The position numbers were made by a program, and so were the translations under genes. The notes beneath the pieces are model-generated. The model searched no databases. It was given only the letters and a program-made list of their open reading frames with translations, and was not told the DNA's origin. Shown piece after piece: positions 16,957 to 25,128 of a stretch of DNA of 64,000 nucleotides. Each line of letters starts with the position of its first letter. Positions within the stretch are counted from its first letter, which is position 1. Location of the stretch: positions 124,001-188,000 of the forward strand of contig NZ_NINX01000015.1 of the NCBI RefSeq assembly GCF_002188635.1, given 5' to 3'. Source of the DNA: Pigmentiphaga sp. NML030171. GTDB taxonomy: Bacteria; Pseudomonadota; Gammaproteobacteria; Burkholderiales; Burkholderiaceae_B.

Positions 16957-17871
16957 TCAGAAGAACTGCTCCACGTCGATGTCGTGGTCGAGCAGGCCGG
17001 CGCCGCGCAGCACGGTCACCCAGCTGCGGTACATGGCCTTGACCTCGGGATCGTCCATGCCGAAGGGGTGGAAGAGCGTGGTCTTGAACCCGATCTCGCG
17101 CAGCAGCGCGGAGTCCTGGCCGGTATGGCGGGCCATCGCGTCCAGCGCGGCCGACGGATCGGCGTACACGACGCCCACGGCTTCGGCCAGCGCATCGGCC
17201 GTGGCGGCGAACAGCCCGGGATCGCGTGCGTAGGCCGCCTGCGTGGTCCACCAGTTCGACACCAGCGACGGATTGCCGGTGCTGGCCATCGCCAGCGAGC
17301 CCTCGCCCAGCACCTCGTCCACCGCGCGGCCCAGGCCGCGCCGCAGCATCAGGGTGACCAGCGGCTCGACGCAGATGGCGACGTCGATCTCGCCCGCGGC
17401 CAGCGCGTCCGGCATCTTGTGGAAAGGCATCGGCACCCACTGCACGCGCGAGACGTCGACGCCGTGCAGGTTGAACAGGTGCAGCGGCGCCGAGTGCGTG
17501 ATACCGCCGTCCAGCGCGAAGGCACCCAGGCGCTTGCCTTCGAAGTCCGACGGCCGTTCGATGGCCACGCCGTGGCGGGCGATGAGATTCATGAAGTCGG
17601 CGCTGCGGCCGGCATAGGAGCCGCGCAGCGCGGCGGCCGACACGAAGCGGGACGGCAGGTCGAACCGCTCGCGCGCCATGATGGTAAGCGTGGGGCCGGA
17701 GAAGGTCAGGTCCATGCGGTCGGCGCGCATGTCCTCGATGGCCTGCACCGCCGACCGCTGCACGAACACGGGTTCGATGCCGCGCTTGGCGAACAGGCCG
17801 GCGTCGATCGCGGTGAACAGGGGAACCAGCCCCATCATGGGGTCGGGATGGGCATCGATTCTGAGTTTCAT
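16957..17871 (-). CDS. Second NMT1-like binding protein, without signal peptide
   Basis: A 304-residue protein with the same fold as the next gene (LVPLFTAIDAGLFAKRGIEP, RMDLTFSGPTLTIMARERF, GEIDVAICVEPLVTLML), but it starts directly with the mature domain and lacks a signal peptide or lipobox. It is the first gene of the operon, 51 bases before the exported paralogue. It may be a cytoplasmic ligand-binding or THI5-like enzyme, a soluble sensor, or a receptor whose start is misplaced; no upstream in-frame signal sequence is apparent because the intergenic DNA is AT-rich and palindromic. Confidence 0.85.
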   Translation of the reverse strand: MKLRIDAHPDPMMGLVPLFTAIDAGLFAKRGIEPVFVQRSAVQAIEDMRADRMDLTFSGPTLTIMARERFDLPSRFVSAAALRGSYAGRSADFMNLIARHGVAIERPSDFEGKRLGAFALDGGITHSAPLHLFNLHGVDVSRVQWVPMPFHKMPDALAAGEIDVAICVEPLVTLMLRRGLGRAVDEVLGEGSLAMASTGNPSLVSNWWTTQAAYARDPGLFAATADALAEAVGVVYADPSAALDAMARHTGQDSALLREIGFKTTLFHPFGMDDPEVKAMYRSWVTVLRGAGLLDHDIDVEQFF

Positions 17872-17901
17872 GTCGCTCCGGCCGCTGTGCAGGTCATGAC
17901 G

Positions 17902-17926
17902 ATTTACATGACTTTATCATGCAAAT
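17902..17926 (-). promoter_or_regulatory. 25-bp near-palindrome upstream of the ABC-deaminase operon
   Basis: The arms ATTTACATGA and TCATGCAAAT flank CTTTA; the inner CATGA/TCATG match is perfect and the outer ATTT/AAAT also matches, with one mismatch. It lies about 30-55 bases upstream of the first gene's ATG, in the only AT-rich patch there. It looks like an operator for a dimeric repressor; the operon's own MarR protein is the natural candidate. Confidence 0.55.
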
Positions 17927-18090
17927 TTCGGCTGTCAATGGAACCTGGGACAGGGACAAACCCTGGGCTGGAGGACGCGTGGCGGGGACTAGGCGGAATC
18001 GACATTCATGTTCTTTACCCGGTCTTGTTGAACGGGAGAAGGAACCCTCGCTATGTCTTGATCTGCGATCGTCACTTATCACCACCGTAG
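17927..18090. other. Non-coding interval, nothing recognised
   Basis: Between the operator-like palindrome and the large inverted repeat I find no credible gene, RNA or terminator. Short reading frames here do not resemble any protein and have no ribosome site. Confidence 0.5.
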
Positions 18091-18334
18091 TCCTTGGTCG
18101 GTGGGGCGGGGCGGCCCGCTCGGGGGGCGCATTCGGAGCCGCCGGTGAGGGTGGGCTTGGCGGGGAAGCAAGGGCGCAGCTGTTTGAGGGCGGCAGTAGG
18201 CACAGTCCGGGGGACTGTGCCCGCCCGAGTTCTGCGCCCACCCCGCCAAGCCTGCCCTCGCCGGGCAGTCCCGCGCAGCGGGACCGGCTTCGCTGCGCCC
18301 CCCGAGCGGGCCGCCCCGCCCCACCGATCAAGGA
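18091..18334. repeat. 244-bp nested inverted-repeat element
   Basis: Outer arms of 41 bases (18091-18131 and 18294-18334) are reverse complements with one mismatch. Inside them a second pair of arms (about 18142-18180 and 18232-18262, sharing GGCTTGGCGGGG and GGGCGCAG) and a central CACAGTCC-GGG-GGACTGTG hairpin (18201-18219) continue the symmetry, so the whole element can fold into one long cruciform. No reading frame inside is convincing. It lies in the 3' flank of the NDH-2 gene. A non-autonomous mobile element or a large intergenic repeat is possible. Confidence 0.8.
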
Positions 18335-18391
18335 CGGTTCAAGAACTCAATCCCCGCCACTGAGGACACCCCCCATGCATGGCGATTCAGC

Positions 18392-19696
18392 CTAGTGCAG
18401 CTTGACCCGGGGCTGCGAGCGGCGGCTCAGGAAGCGGCTCAGCGAGCGCACGCTGGCGCCCCACCACCCCAGTACCGCGGCGTAGTGCGACCAATGCGTG
18501 CCGGCATACATCATGCGGGCGATCCAGCCTTCCACCAGCAGCTTGCGGCCGGAAAGATTGCCCATCAGGCTGCCCACCCCCCCGGCATGGCCGATCGACA
18601 CCAACGAGCCGAAGTCGCGGAAGCGGAACGGCGCCGCGAAGGCCGACTCCCCGCGTATGCGGGCGGACAACAGCGGCAGCAGATACGAGGCCTGCTGGTG
18701 CGCGGCCTGGGCCCGCGCGGGCACGGTCTTGCCGGTCTCGCGCCACGGCGCCGCGGCGCAATCGCCCAGGGCGTAGATGTCGGGGTCCTGGGTGCGCAGC
18801 GTCTCGTCCACCTGCACCTGCTGCATCGGGTTCAGCGGCAGCCCCAGCCGGGACAGCAGCGACGGCGCCTTGATGCCCGCCGCCCAGACGCACAGGTCGG
18901 CGTCGAACACTTTGTCCTGGGCCACCACGGTATGCGGCGTGACCTCGGAGACGCGGCAGTCGGCCACCACCGTCACGCCCCGCTCCACCAGCAGCTCCTC
19001 GGCCGCCTTGGCGACGCGCTCGGGCAGCGGCCCGAGTATGCGCGGACCGCCCTCGATCAGCGTGATGCGCAGGTTCTGGCGCGTCATGCCGGGCAGCCCG
19101 TAGGCGGAGATCGTATTGCCCGCCTCGTGCAATTCGGCGGCCAGCTCCACGCCGGTGGCGCCGCCCCCCACGATCACGACGTTGACGACGCCCGGCGTGG
19201 CCTCGTCGATGCCGGCCGAGGCGCGTGCCATGGCCTTGAGCAGCGCGAGCCGGAAACGCTCGGCCGCGTCAGTGGTGTCCAGCGAGATCGCATACTGGTC
19301 GGCGCCGGGCGTATTGAAGAAATTGCCCAGGCTGCCCACGGCCAGCACCAGCGTGTCGTAGGGGACCTTCCGTTCGGGCAGGATGGCCGTGCCGTCGGCG
19401 TCGCGCAGGGCCGCCACCCGCACGTCGCGCGCCTGGCGGTCGACGTCCTGGATTTCTCCCAGCACGAAGCGGAAACCGTTGTCGTGCGCGAGCATCGCAT
19501 AGGAAAGCCCGTCGCGGTGGATGTCCACCGTGCCCGCGGCGACCTCGTGCAACGAAGGCTTCCAGATGTGGAAGGGCGTGGCGTCGATCAGCGTGACGTG
19601 CTCGGGACCATGGCGCCGCCCCAGGCGTACCGCCAGCTCGAGTCCACCCGCGCCGCCGCCGGCGATGACGATGCGATGCAAAGGCCGTGCGTTCAT
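18392..19696 (-). CDS. Type II NADH dehydrogenase-like FAD oxidoreductase
   Basis: A 434-residue NAD(P)/FAD oxidoreductase of the NDH-2 family, which passes electrons from NADH to quinone at the inner membrane without pumping protons. The FAD site IAGGGAGGLELAVRLGRRHG is at residues about 11-30, the NADH site VIVGGGATGVELAAELHEAG near residue 180, and the second FAD-contact DIYALGDCAAAPW near residue 310. The C-terminal ISWARM-like stretch with WIARMMYAGTHWSHYAAVLGWWG is typical for the membrane-anchoring end of NDH-2. Start chosen at the ATG after AGGAG; an upstream in-frame start 21 codons earlier lacks a ribosome site. Monocistronic. Confidence 0.9.
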   Translation of the reverse strand: MNARPLHRIVIAGGGAGGLELAVRLGRRHGPEHVTLIDATPFHIWKPSLHEVAAGTVDIHRDGLSYAMLAHDNGFRFVLGEIQDVDRQARDVRVAALRDADGTAILPERKVPYDTLVLAVGSLGNFFNTPGADQYAISLDTTDAAERFRLALLKAMARASAGIDEATPGVVNVVIVGGGATGVELAAELHEAGNTISAYGLPGMTRQNLRITLIEGGPRILGPLPERVAKAAEELLVERGVTVVADCRVSEVTPHTVVAQDKVFDADLCVWAAGIKAPSLLSRLGLPLNPMQQVQVDETLRTQDPDIYALGDCAAAPWRETGKTVPARAQAAHQQASYLLPLLSARIRGESAFAAPFRFRDFGSLVSIGHAGGVGSLMGNLSGRKLLVEGWIARMMYAGTHWSHYAAVLGWWGASVRSLSRFLSRRSQPRVKLH

Positions 19697-19820
19697 AGGC
19701 TCTCCTGAGTGACGCATGGAACGCCGGGCCATTCGCTCCGGCGGCACATCTTTCAGCACCCGGCGTGCCCGCCGGCCGACACCAGGGCCTGTTCACGCGA
19801 AAAGGAGCCCCGCGCAGGCC

Positions 19821-21212
19821 CTAGCGTCCGGCGATCGACATTTCCGGCAACAGGATGGACCCGGTCGTCTTGGTGCCGCGCGTGAGCGTGTCCGCCCCCA
19901 CGGCAGCAATGCTGCCGAACATGTCCTTGAGGTTGCCGGCGATGGTGATTTCCTGCACGGCATGCTGGATCTCGCCGTTCTCGACCCAATAGCCGAACGC
20001 GCCGCGGGAATAGTCGCCGGTCACGTAGTTGATGCCTTGTCCGATCAGCTCGGTCACCAGGAGGCCGGTGCCCAGCTTGCGCAGCATGGCACGGAAATCG
20101 TCGCCCCGGCGCGTCGTGCGCGAGGCCAGCACCAGGTTGTGCGAGCCGCCGGCGTTGCCGGTCGTGACCATGCCGAGCTTGCGGGCCGTGTAGCTGGACA
20201 GGAAATAGCCCTGGACCACGCCGCCGTCGACGACCTTGCGCGCCTGCGTGCGCACGCCTTCGTCGTCGAACGCGGCACTGCCCTGGGCGCCCTTGATGGC
20301 GGGATCCTCGAGCACGTCGATGTGCCCCGGGAAGATCTGCCGGCCCAGGCTGTCGACCAGGAAGCTGGATTTGCGGTACAGCGCCCCGCCGCTCAGGGCC
20401 TGCGTGAGCGAGCCCAGCAGGCCGCAGGCCAGGGGCGCCTCGAACAGCACGGGATATTTGCCGGTGGGGATGCGACGCGCGGACAGCCGGGACAGCGCCC
20501 GTTCCGCCGCGTAGCGGCCGACGCTGGCCGGGTCGGCCAGCCGGGCCCAGTCGCGGTCGCTGGTGTACCAGTCGTCGCGCTGCATGTTATTGCCCCGCCC
20601 CGCAATCGGCGATACCGACAGCGAATGGCGCGAGTACGGATAGCCGTTCAGGAAACCGCGGGTGTTCCCCATCACGAAGTGTCCTTCGTACGAGGACACC
20701 GACGCGCCGTCGGAATTGGTGATGCGCCGGTCGGTGGACAGAGCCGCGCGCTCGGCCCGCAGCGCCAGTTCGGCCGCGGCCTCGGCCGGCAGATCCCACG
20801 GGTGGTAGAGATCCAGGTCCGGGAATTCGGTGGCCAGCAGGTCGGCGTCGGGCAGGCCCGCGGCCGGGTCCTCGGCGGTATGGCTGGCGATGTGGAAGGC
20901 GGCCTGGACGGTGTCGCGCACCGCCTGGTCCGAGAAATCCGAGGTCGAGGCCGAGCCACGGCGCTGCCCGACGTACACGGTGATGTCAAGGGACCGGTCG
21001 CGCGTCTGTTCGACCGTCTCCAGCGAGCCCCGGCGCACCGACACGGCCAGCCCCTGGCTTTCGGACACCTCGGCCGCGGCGTCGGTGGCGCCGACGCGCC
21101 TGGATTCGTCCAGCACCCGTTGGATCAACTGGCGGAAGGCGGCGGGATCGGTATCGAGCGCGGGACGGGCCGGCGCGGCGGTCGTTTTCTTGCGGGACGG
21201 GGATGTGGCCAT
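19821..21212 (-). CDS. pmbA: Metalloprotease PmbA/TldE
   Basis: A 463-residue TldE/PmbA protein, partner of TldD in a cytoplasmic zinc protease that trims peptides such as microcin B17 and modified RiPPs. Conserved segments include [63 protein letters not shown], and the C-terminal [18 protein letters not shown]. As usual for TldE, it lacks the HExxxH motif of TldD. No tldD is in the window. Divergent from darP, 116 bases between the starts; this head-to-head pairing is also seen in other proteobacteria. Confidence 0.95.
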   Translation of the reverse strand: MATSPSRKKTTAAPARPALDTDPAAFRQLIQRVLDESRRVGATDAAAEVSESQGLAVSVRRGSLETVEQTRDRSLDITVYVGQRRGSASTSDFSDQAVRDTVQAAFHIASHTAEDPAAGLPDADLLATEFPDLDLYHPWDLPAEAAAELALRAERAALSTDRRITNSDGASVSSYEGHFVMGNTRGFLNGYPYSRHSLSVSPIAGRGNNMQRDDWYTSDRDWARLADPASVGRYAAERALSRLSARRIPTGKYPVLFEAPLACGLLGSLTQALSGGALYRKSSFLVDSLGRQIFPGHIDVLEDPAIKGAQGSAAFDDEGVRTQARKVVDGGVVQGYFLSSYTARKLGMVTTGNAGGSHNLVLASRTTRRGDDFRAMLRKLGTGLLVTELIGQGINYVTGDYSRGAFGYWVENGEIQHAVQEITIAGNLKDMFGSIAAVGADTLTRGTKTTGSILLPEMSIAGR

Positions 21213-21328
21213 GGAATTTCTTCGGGAAGGAGGCGGCCCGGGCACGCGGGCAAGGCGGCCCGGGCGGGAAGGCAAGGCTTTATGATAGCTGGTGTCAGCC
21301 TTCTTACCGTCGAAGCACGTCATTTTCC

Positions 21329-21940
21329 ATGTCCCGCTCCAAACGTAGTCCATCGCCCCTGGTCCCGGCGCAAGAAGCCGATCCGGACGGCGAATACCAG
21401 TCCCCCAGCAAGTCGCAGCTCAAGCGGCAGATGGCCGCCCTGCAGGACCTGGGGGAACGCCTGGTCGGGCTGCCCGACGCCAAGCTGCGGCAACTGCCCC
21501 TGGCCGAACGCCTGTACGACGCGATACGCGAGGCGCAGCGCATCACCTCCCACGAAGGCAAGCGCCGGCAATTGCAGTATGTCGGCAAGCTGATGCGCGA
21601 GGCGCACGTCGAGCCCATCCAGGCCATGCTGGCCGAGTGGGACGGCGAATCCATGGAGCAGATCGCCGCCTTCCACCAGCTCGAACTGTGGCGCGACCGC
21701 CTGCTGGCCAGCGACGAACACTTCACGGGCTTCATGGACCTGTACCCCCACGCCCAGGCCCAGCCCCTGCGGGCACTGATACGCGCCGCCCGCAAGGAAC
21801 AGGCCGCCAACGCCGCCCTGCTGCCCGGGCGCGAACCGCAGCGCAAGCACTACCGCGCGCTGTTCCAGGAAATCAAGCGGCTGCAGGCCGCTCCCGATGC
21901 CGGGTCGCCGTCCCCCGACGACGACGAAGACGACAACTGA
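21329..21940 (+). CDS. darP: Ribosome-associated protein DarP/YjgA (DUF615)
   Basis: A 203-residue DUF615 protein, known in E. coli as DarP/YjgA, a factor binding late 50S ribosomal subunit precursors. The family core is [44 protein letters not shown] and [12 protein letters not shown]. The N-terminal 20 residues are basic and the C-terminus ends in an acidic PDDDEDDN tail. The ATG at 21329 gives the family length; an upstream in-frame extension overlaps the pmbA promoter region. Followed after 13 bases by mog, probably in one transcript. Confidence 0.94.
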   Translation: MSRSKRSPSPLVPAQEADPDGEYQSPSKSQLKRQMAALQDLGERLVGLPDAKLRQLPLAERLYDAIREAQRITSHEGKRRQLQYVGKLMREAHVEPIQAMLAEWDGESMEQIAAFHQLELWRDRLLASDEHFTGFMDLYPHAQAQPLRALIRAARKEQAANAALLPGREPQRKHYRALFQEIKRLQAAPDAGSPSPDDDEDDN

Positions 21941-21953
21941 TCCCACCGCCGCC

Positions 21954-22598
21954 ATGACGACTTCCGCCAAGCGCCTCGTGCGCAACCATCCCGACGAACT
22001 GCTGTGCGGCCTGGTGTCCGTCAGCGACCGCGCCTCCAGCGGGGTCTACGCCGACGAGGGCATCCCCTCGCTCAAGGCCTGGCTCGACGGCGCCCTGCGC
22101 ACGCCGGTGCGCTACGTCGAGCGGCTGATCGCCGATGACGCGCCGGCCATCTCGGCCACGCTGACGGAACTGTGCGACGAACTCGGCTGCGACCTGATCC
22201 TGACCACCGGCGGCACCGGCCCGGCGCGGCGCGATGTCACACCCGAAGCCACGCTGGCCGTGGCCTCCAAGGAAATGCCCGGGTTCGGCGAGCAGATGCG
22301 CCAGATCTCGCTGCGCTTCGTGCCCACCGCCATCCTGTCGCGCCAGGTCGCCGTCATCCGCGAACGCGGCACGTCGGCGGCGGACGGCGCCGCCCTCATC
22401 ATCAACCTGCCCGGACAACCCAAGGCCATACGCGAGACCCTGGAAGGACTGCGCGAAGCCGACGGCAAGCTGGTGGTCCCCGGCATCTTCGCCGCCGTGC
22501 CCTACTGCATCCAGCTCCTCGAGGGCCCCTACGTCGAAACCGACGAAACCGTGTGCAAGGCGTTCCGCCCCAAGACGGCGATCCGTCCCGCCTCTTAG
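21954..22598 (+). CDS. mog: Molybdopterin adenylyltransferase Mog
   Basis: A 214-residue MogA-type protein that adenylylates molybdopterin before molybdate insertion. The MoCF signature TTGGTGPARRDVTPEATL lies near residue 85, with ISLRFVPTAILSRQ and IINLPGQPKAIRETL following. LVSVSDRASSGVYADEG near residue 20 is the typical MogA opening. Downstream, 28 bases away, is a carboxylesterase gene. With moaC 11 kb upstream it shows that the host makes molybdenum cofactor. Confidence 0.94.
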   Translation: MTTSAKRLVRNHPDELLCGLVSVSDRASSGVYADEGIPSLKAWLDGALRTPVRYVERLIADDAPAISATLTELCDELGCDLILTTGGTGPARRDVTPEATLAVASKEMPGFGEQMRQISLRFVPTAILSRQVAVIRERGTSAADGAALIINLPGQPKAIRETLEGLREADGKLVVPGIFAAVPYCIQLLEGPYVETDETVCKAFRPKTAIRPAS

Positions 22599-22626
22599 CG
22601 CCGGCCCCTCAATCATCGAGAATGCC

Positions 22627-23298
22627 ATGACCGATACCCTGCTCGACTGCGTCCAGACCGAGACCGGCCCGAACCCCACCCGCGCCGTGATCTGGCTGCA
22701 CGGCCTGGGCGCCGACGGCCACGATTTCGAGCCCATCGTCCCCGAACTGGACCTGCGCGGCCTGCCACCCGTGCGCTTCGTCTTCCCGCACGCCACCGTG
22801 CAGCCCGTGACCATCAACGGCGGCATGGCCATGCGCGCCTGGTACGACATCATCGTCAGCGACCTCGTCCGGCGCGAGGACGATGCCGGCATCCGCGCCT
22901 CGCAGCGCCTGGTCGAAAACCTGATCGCGCGCGAGAACCAGCGCGGCATCGCCACCGAACACATCGTGCTGGCCGGCTTCTCGCAGGGCTGCGCGATGAC
23001 CCTGCACACCGGGCTGCGCCTGCGCGACAAACTCGCCGGCCTGGTGGCCCTGTCCGGCTACCTGCCCCTGGCCGCCAGCTTCGCCGCGGAACGCAGCCCC
23101 GCCAACGCCGGCACGCCCATCTTCATGGGCCACGGCACCGCCGACCCTATCGTCATGCTCGACCGTGCCACGGCCTCGCGCGACCTGCTGCGGCAGGAAG
23201 GCTACGACGTCGAATGGCATGCCTACCCCATGCCCCATTCGGTCTGTGCGCCGGAACTCGGGGACATCTCGGCCTTCCTGCGCAAGGTACTGGCTTGA
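22627..23298 (+). CDS. Phospholipase/carboxylesterase family hydrolase
   Basis: A 223-residue alpha/beta hydrolase of the acyl-protein thioesterase/carboxylesterase II type. The opening IWLHGLGADGHDFEP, the nucleophile elbow GFSQGCAM (Ser near residue 118), LSGYLP, the acid in GHGTADPIV and the histidine in PMPHSVCAPE are all present and in order. Cytoplasmic. Hydrolyses short-chain esters or thioesters; the true substrate is unknown. Likely the third gene of the darP-mog unit. Confidence 0.94.
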   Translation: MTDTLLDCVQTETGPNPTRAVIWLHGLGADGHDFEPIVPELDLRGLPPVRFVFPHATVQPVTINGGMAMRAWYDIIVSDLVRREDDAGIRASQRLVENLIARENQRGIATEHIVLAGFSQGCAMTLHTGLRLRDKLAGLVALSGYLPLAASFAAERSPANAGTPIFMGHGTADPIVMLDRATASRDLLRQEGYDVEWHAYPMPHSVCAPELGDISAFLRKVLA

Positions 23299-23412
23299 TG
23301 CCGATCAAGACACAGCCGCCCAAGATGTGGTGTACTGCGCGGTAACGAAAACGCCCGCGCACCGCACCGGCGTTCGAGCGGTCATCTTCGTGATCTTCAA
23401 GGAGAAAACGTC

Positions 23413-23901
23413 ATGTTCAAGAAAATCCTGATCCCCACCGATGGCTCGCCGCTGTCCGCCCAGGCCGCCAACGCCGGCGTCAGCTTCGCCCGCTCGGTGA
23501 ACGCCGAAATCGTGGCCCTGCACGTCACCCAGCCCTTCGCCGCCACCATCGGCTTCGACGGCATGGCCGCCGCCTACGCGATCACCGACGACGCCTACGA
23601 GAAGGCCTCGGCCGAACAGGCCGCCAAGTACCTGGACGCCGTCACCAGCCGCGCCGACACCGCCGGCGTCAAGAGCACCGCGCTGTCCGTCTCCAACTTC
23701 AACGTCGCCGACGGCATCGTCCAGGCCGCCGCCGAAACCGGCTGCGACCTGATCTTCATCGGCAGCCACGGCCGCAGCGGCCTCTCGCGCCTGCTGCTGG
23801 GCAGCGTCACCGCCAAGGTCCTGTCCCTGGCCCACGTCGCCGTCCTGGTCTACCGCGTGAAAGAAGAGAAAGAAAAGAAGGGGCCCCCCCCTACGCGCTG
23901 A
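23413..23901 (+). CDS. Universal stress protein UspA family
   Basis: A 162-residue single-domain Usp. ILIPTDGSPLSAQAANAG opens the domain and GSHGRSGLSRLLLGSVTAKVL carries the ATP-binding GxxGxxGxxxGS pattern, so an ATP-binding subtype is likely. The last five codons and the stop lie inside a GC-rich interspersed repeat, and the KEEKEKKGPPPTR tail is therefore not a natural family end; the domain itself finishes at VAVLVYRV. Strong AAGGAG ribosome site. Confidence 0.93.
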   Translation: MFKKILIPTDGSPLSAQAANAGVSFARSVNAEIVALHVTQPFAATIGFDGMAAAYAITDDAYEKASAEQAAKYLDAVTSRADTAGVKSTALSVSNFNVADGIVQAAAETGCDLIFIGSHGRSGLSRLLLGSVTAKVLSLAHVAVLVYRVKEEKEKKGPPPTR

Positions 23902-24040
23902 CGCGCGCCCAGAATGGTGGGCCCCCAGCCGCTACGCGGCAGCCCCCCAAGGGGGCCGGGACCCGCCTTGGGGCGGCCCGGCGCCGGGTCCCGTGGGCGA
24001 TGCGGGTGGACCGGCGAAGCCGGATCCACCGCATCCTGGG
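23881..24040. repeat. Composite GC-rich interspersed repeat, copy 1
   Basis: Begins with CCCCCCCTACGCGCT in the end of the stress-protein gene, continues with a GCCCCCCAAGGGGGC hairpin and CTTGGGGCGGCCCGGCG (as in the copy near 36.0 kb), and ends with a 42-base block at 23999-24040 that recurs in inverse orientation at 59999-60040 with one difference. That block itself folds on CCGGC/GCCGG. It separates two convergent genes and probably affects their 3' ends. Confidence 0.75.
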
Positions 24041-24074
24041 GCCGATACGCTCCGGACGCCGCCGTCTCAAGAAC

Positions 24075-24998
24075 TCAGGGCTCCCCCTGCCCCCTGACCA
24101 CCTCCCTCAGACACTCCAACGCCACCTCCACCCCCGCCGGCCGCAACGCGTCATTGCGCCAATACATTTCCACCGACCCGAACCCCGACAGCCGCAGCGG
24201 CACGATCCGCACCGCGTTCATCGTCACCAGCCGCATCGCCGCCCGGTGCGACGCCACCCCCACCATGTCGCTGTGGGCCAGCAGCGTCATGTTCAACGTG
24301 GCCGAGTTCGACTCCACGTAATCGACGGGCAGGCTGCGTCCCGCCGCCGCCAGCGCCGCATCCAGCGCATTGCGTATGGGCGTGCCCCTGGGCCACAGGA
24401 TCCACCGATACCGCGCCACCGCATCCCAGGTCGGCTCGCTTGCCTCGAACAACGGATGCAGCGGCCGAACCACGAAATGGATGGGCTCCAGATACAGCGC
24501 CTCCGACCGGATCGCCGGATCGTGCAGCTCGGGCGCCGAACGCCCCACCACGATGTCCAGATCGCCGCGCGCCAGTTGCTCCATCAGTTGGTCCATGGTG
24601 CTTTCCACCACCCGTATCCGGGCCTGCGGCATGCGCCGCAGCAGGGCCAGCATCGCCAGGGGGACCGTGTCCGGCGCCGCCGCGCCCGAGGTGCCGATCA
24701 ACACCTGCCCGCTCCCCCCTTCGCGCATGGCTTCCATGTCACTGTGGGCACGGTCAAGCTGGGCCTCGATGCGCCGGGCATGGGCAATCAGCGCCTCGCC
24801 ATAGGACGTGGGCCGCAGCCCGCGCGCATGCCGCTCGAACAGCGGCAGCCCGATGTCGTCCTCCAGCTCGCGCAGCCACTTCGACAGCGCGGGCTGCGTG
24901 GTGTTGAGCGCGGCGGCCGAATGGCTGATGTTGCGGGTCTGGGCAAGGCTGAGCAGCATCTGGAGATTGCGCAGCCGCAGGCGGTGGGTCCAATCCAT
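24075..24998 (-). CDS. LysR-family transcriptional regulator
   Basis: A 307-residue LysR regulator: N-terminal winged helix (RNLQMLLSLAQTRNISHSAA, TTQPALSKWLRELEDDIG) and a C-terminal effector-binding domain starting near residue 95. It belongs to the CbsR/GbpR-like branch by its WTHRLRLRNLQML opening. It is divergent from a Bug gene 130 bases away, which it probably controls in response to a carboxylate; an inverted repeat lies between. Confidence 0.92.
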   Translation of the reverse strand: MDWTHRLRLRNLQMLLSLAQTRNISHSAAALNTTQPALSKWLRELEDDIGLPLFERHARGLRPTSYGEALIAHARRIEAQLDRAHSDMEAMREGGSGQVLIGTSGAAAPDTVPLAMLALLRRMPQARIRVVESTMDQLMEQLARGDLDIVVGRSAPELHDPAIRSEALYLEPIHFVVRPLHPLFEASEPTWDAVARYRWILWPRGTPIRNALDAALAAAGRSLPVDYVESNSATLNMTLLAHSDMVGVASHRAAMRLVTMNAVRIVPLRLSGFGSVEMYWRNDALRPAGVEVALECLREVVRGQGEP

Positions 24999-25031
24999 GG
25001 GCGAAAACCGGGAACGAAAGCGTCACCCCAG

Positions 25032-25051
25032 CCATATCGTGCTGGATATGG
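25032..25051. promoter_or_regulatory. Inverted repeat between LysR and Bug genes
   Basis: CCATATC (25032-25038) and GATATGG (25045-25051) form a perfect 7-bp inverted repeat with a 6-base spacer. It is 33 bases from the LysR ATG and 77 from the Bug ATG, followed by an AT-rich tract. It fits a regulator site in the divergent promoter, though not the strict T-N11-A geometry. Confidence 0.5.
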
Positions 25052-25128
25052 ATGAGAATAAAAATTCATTTTCCAAAGCATATCGCTTTCCGCATACTGC
25101 CAGGAGACCACACCAAGGAGACATCGAG

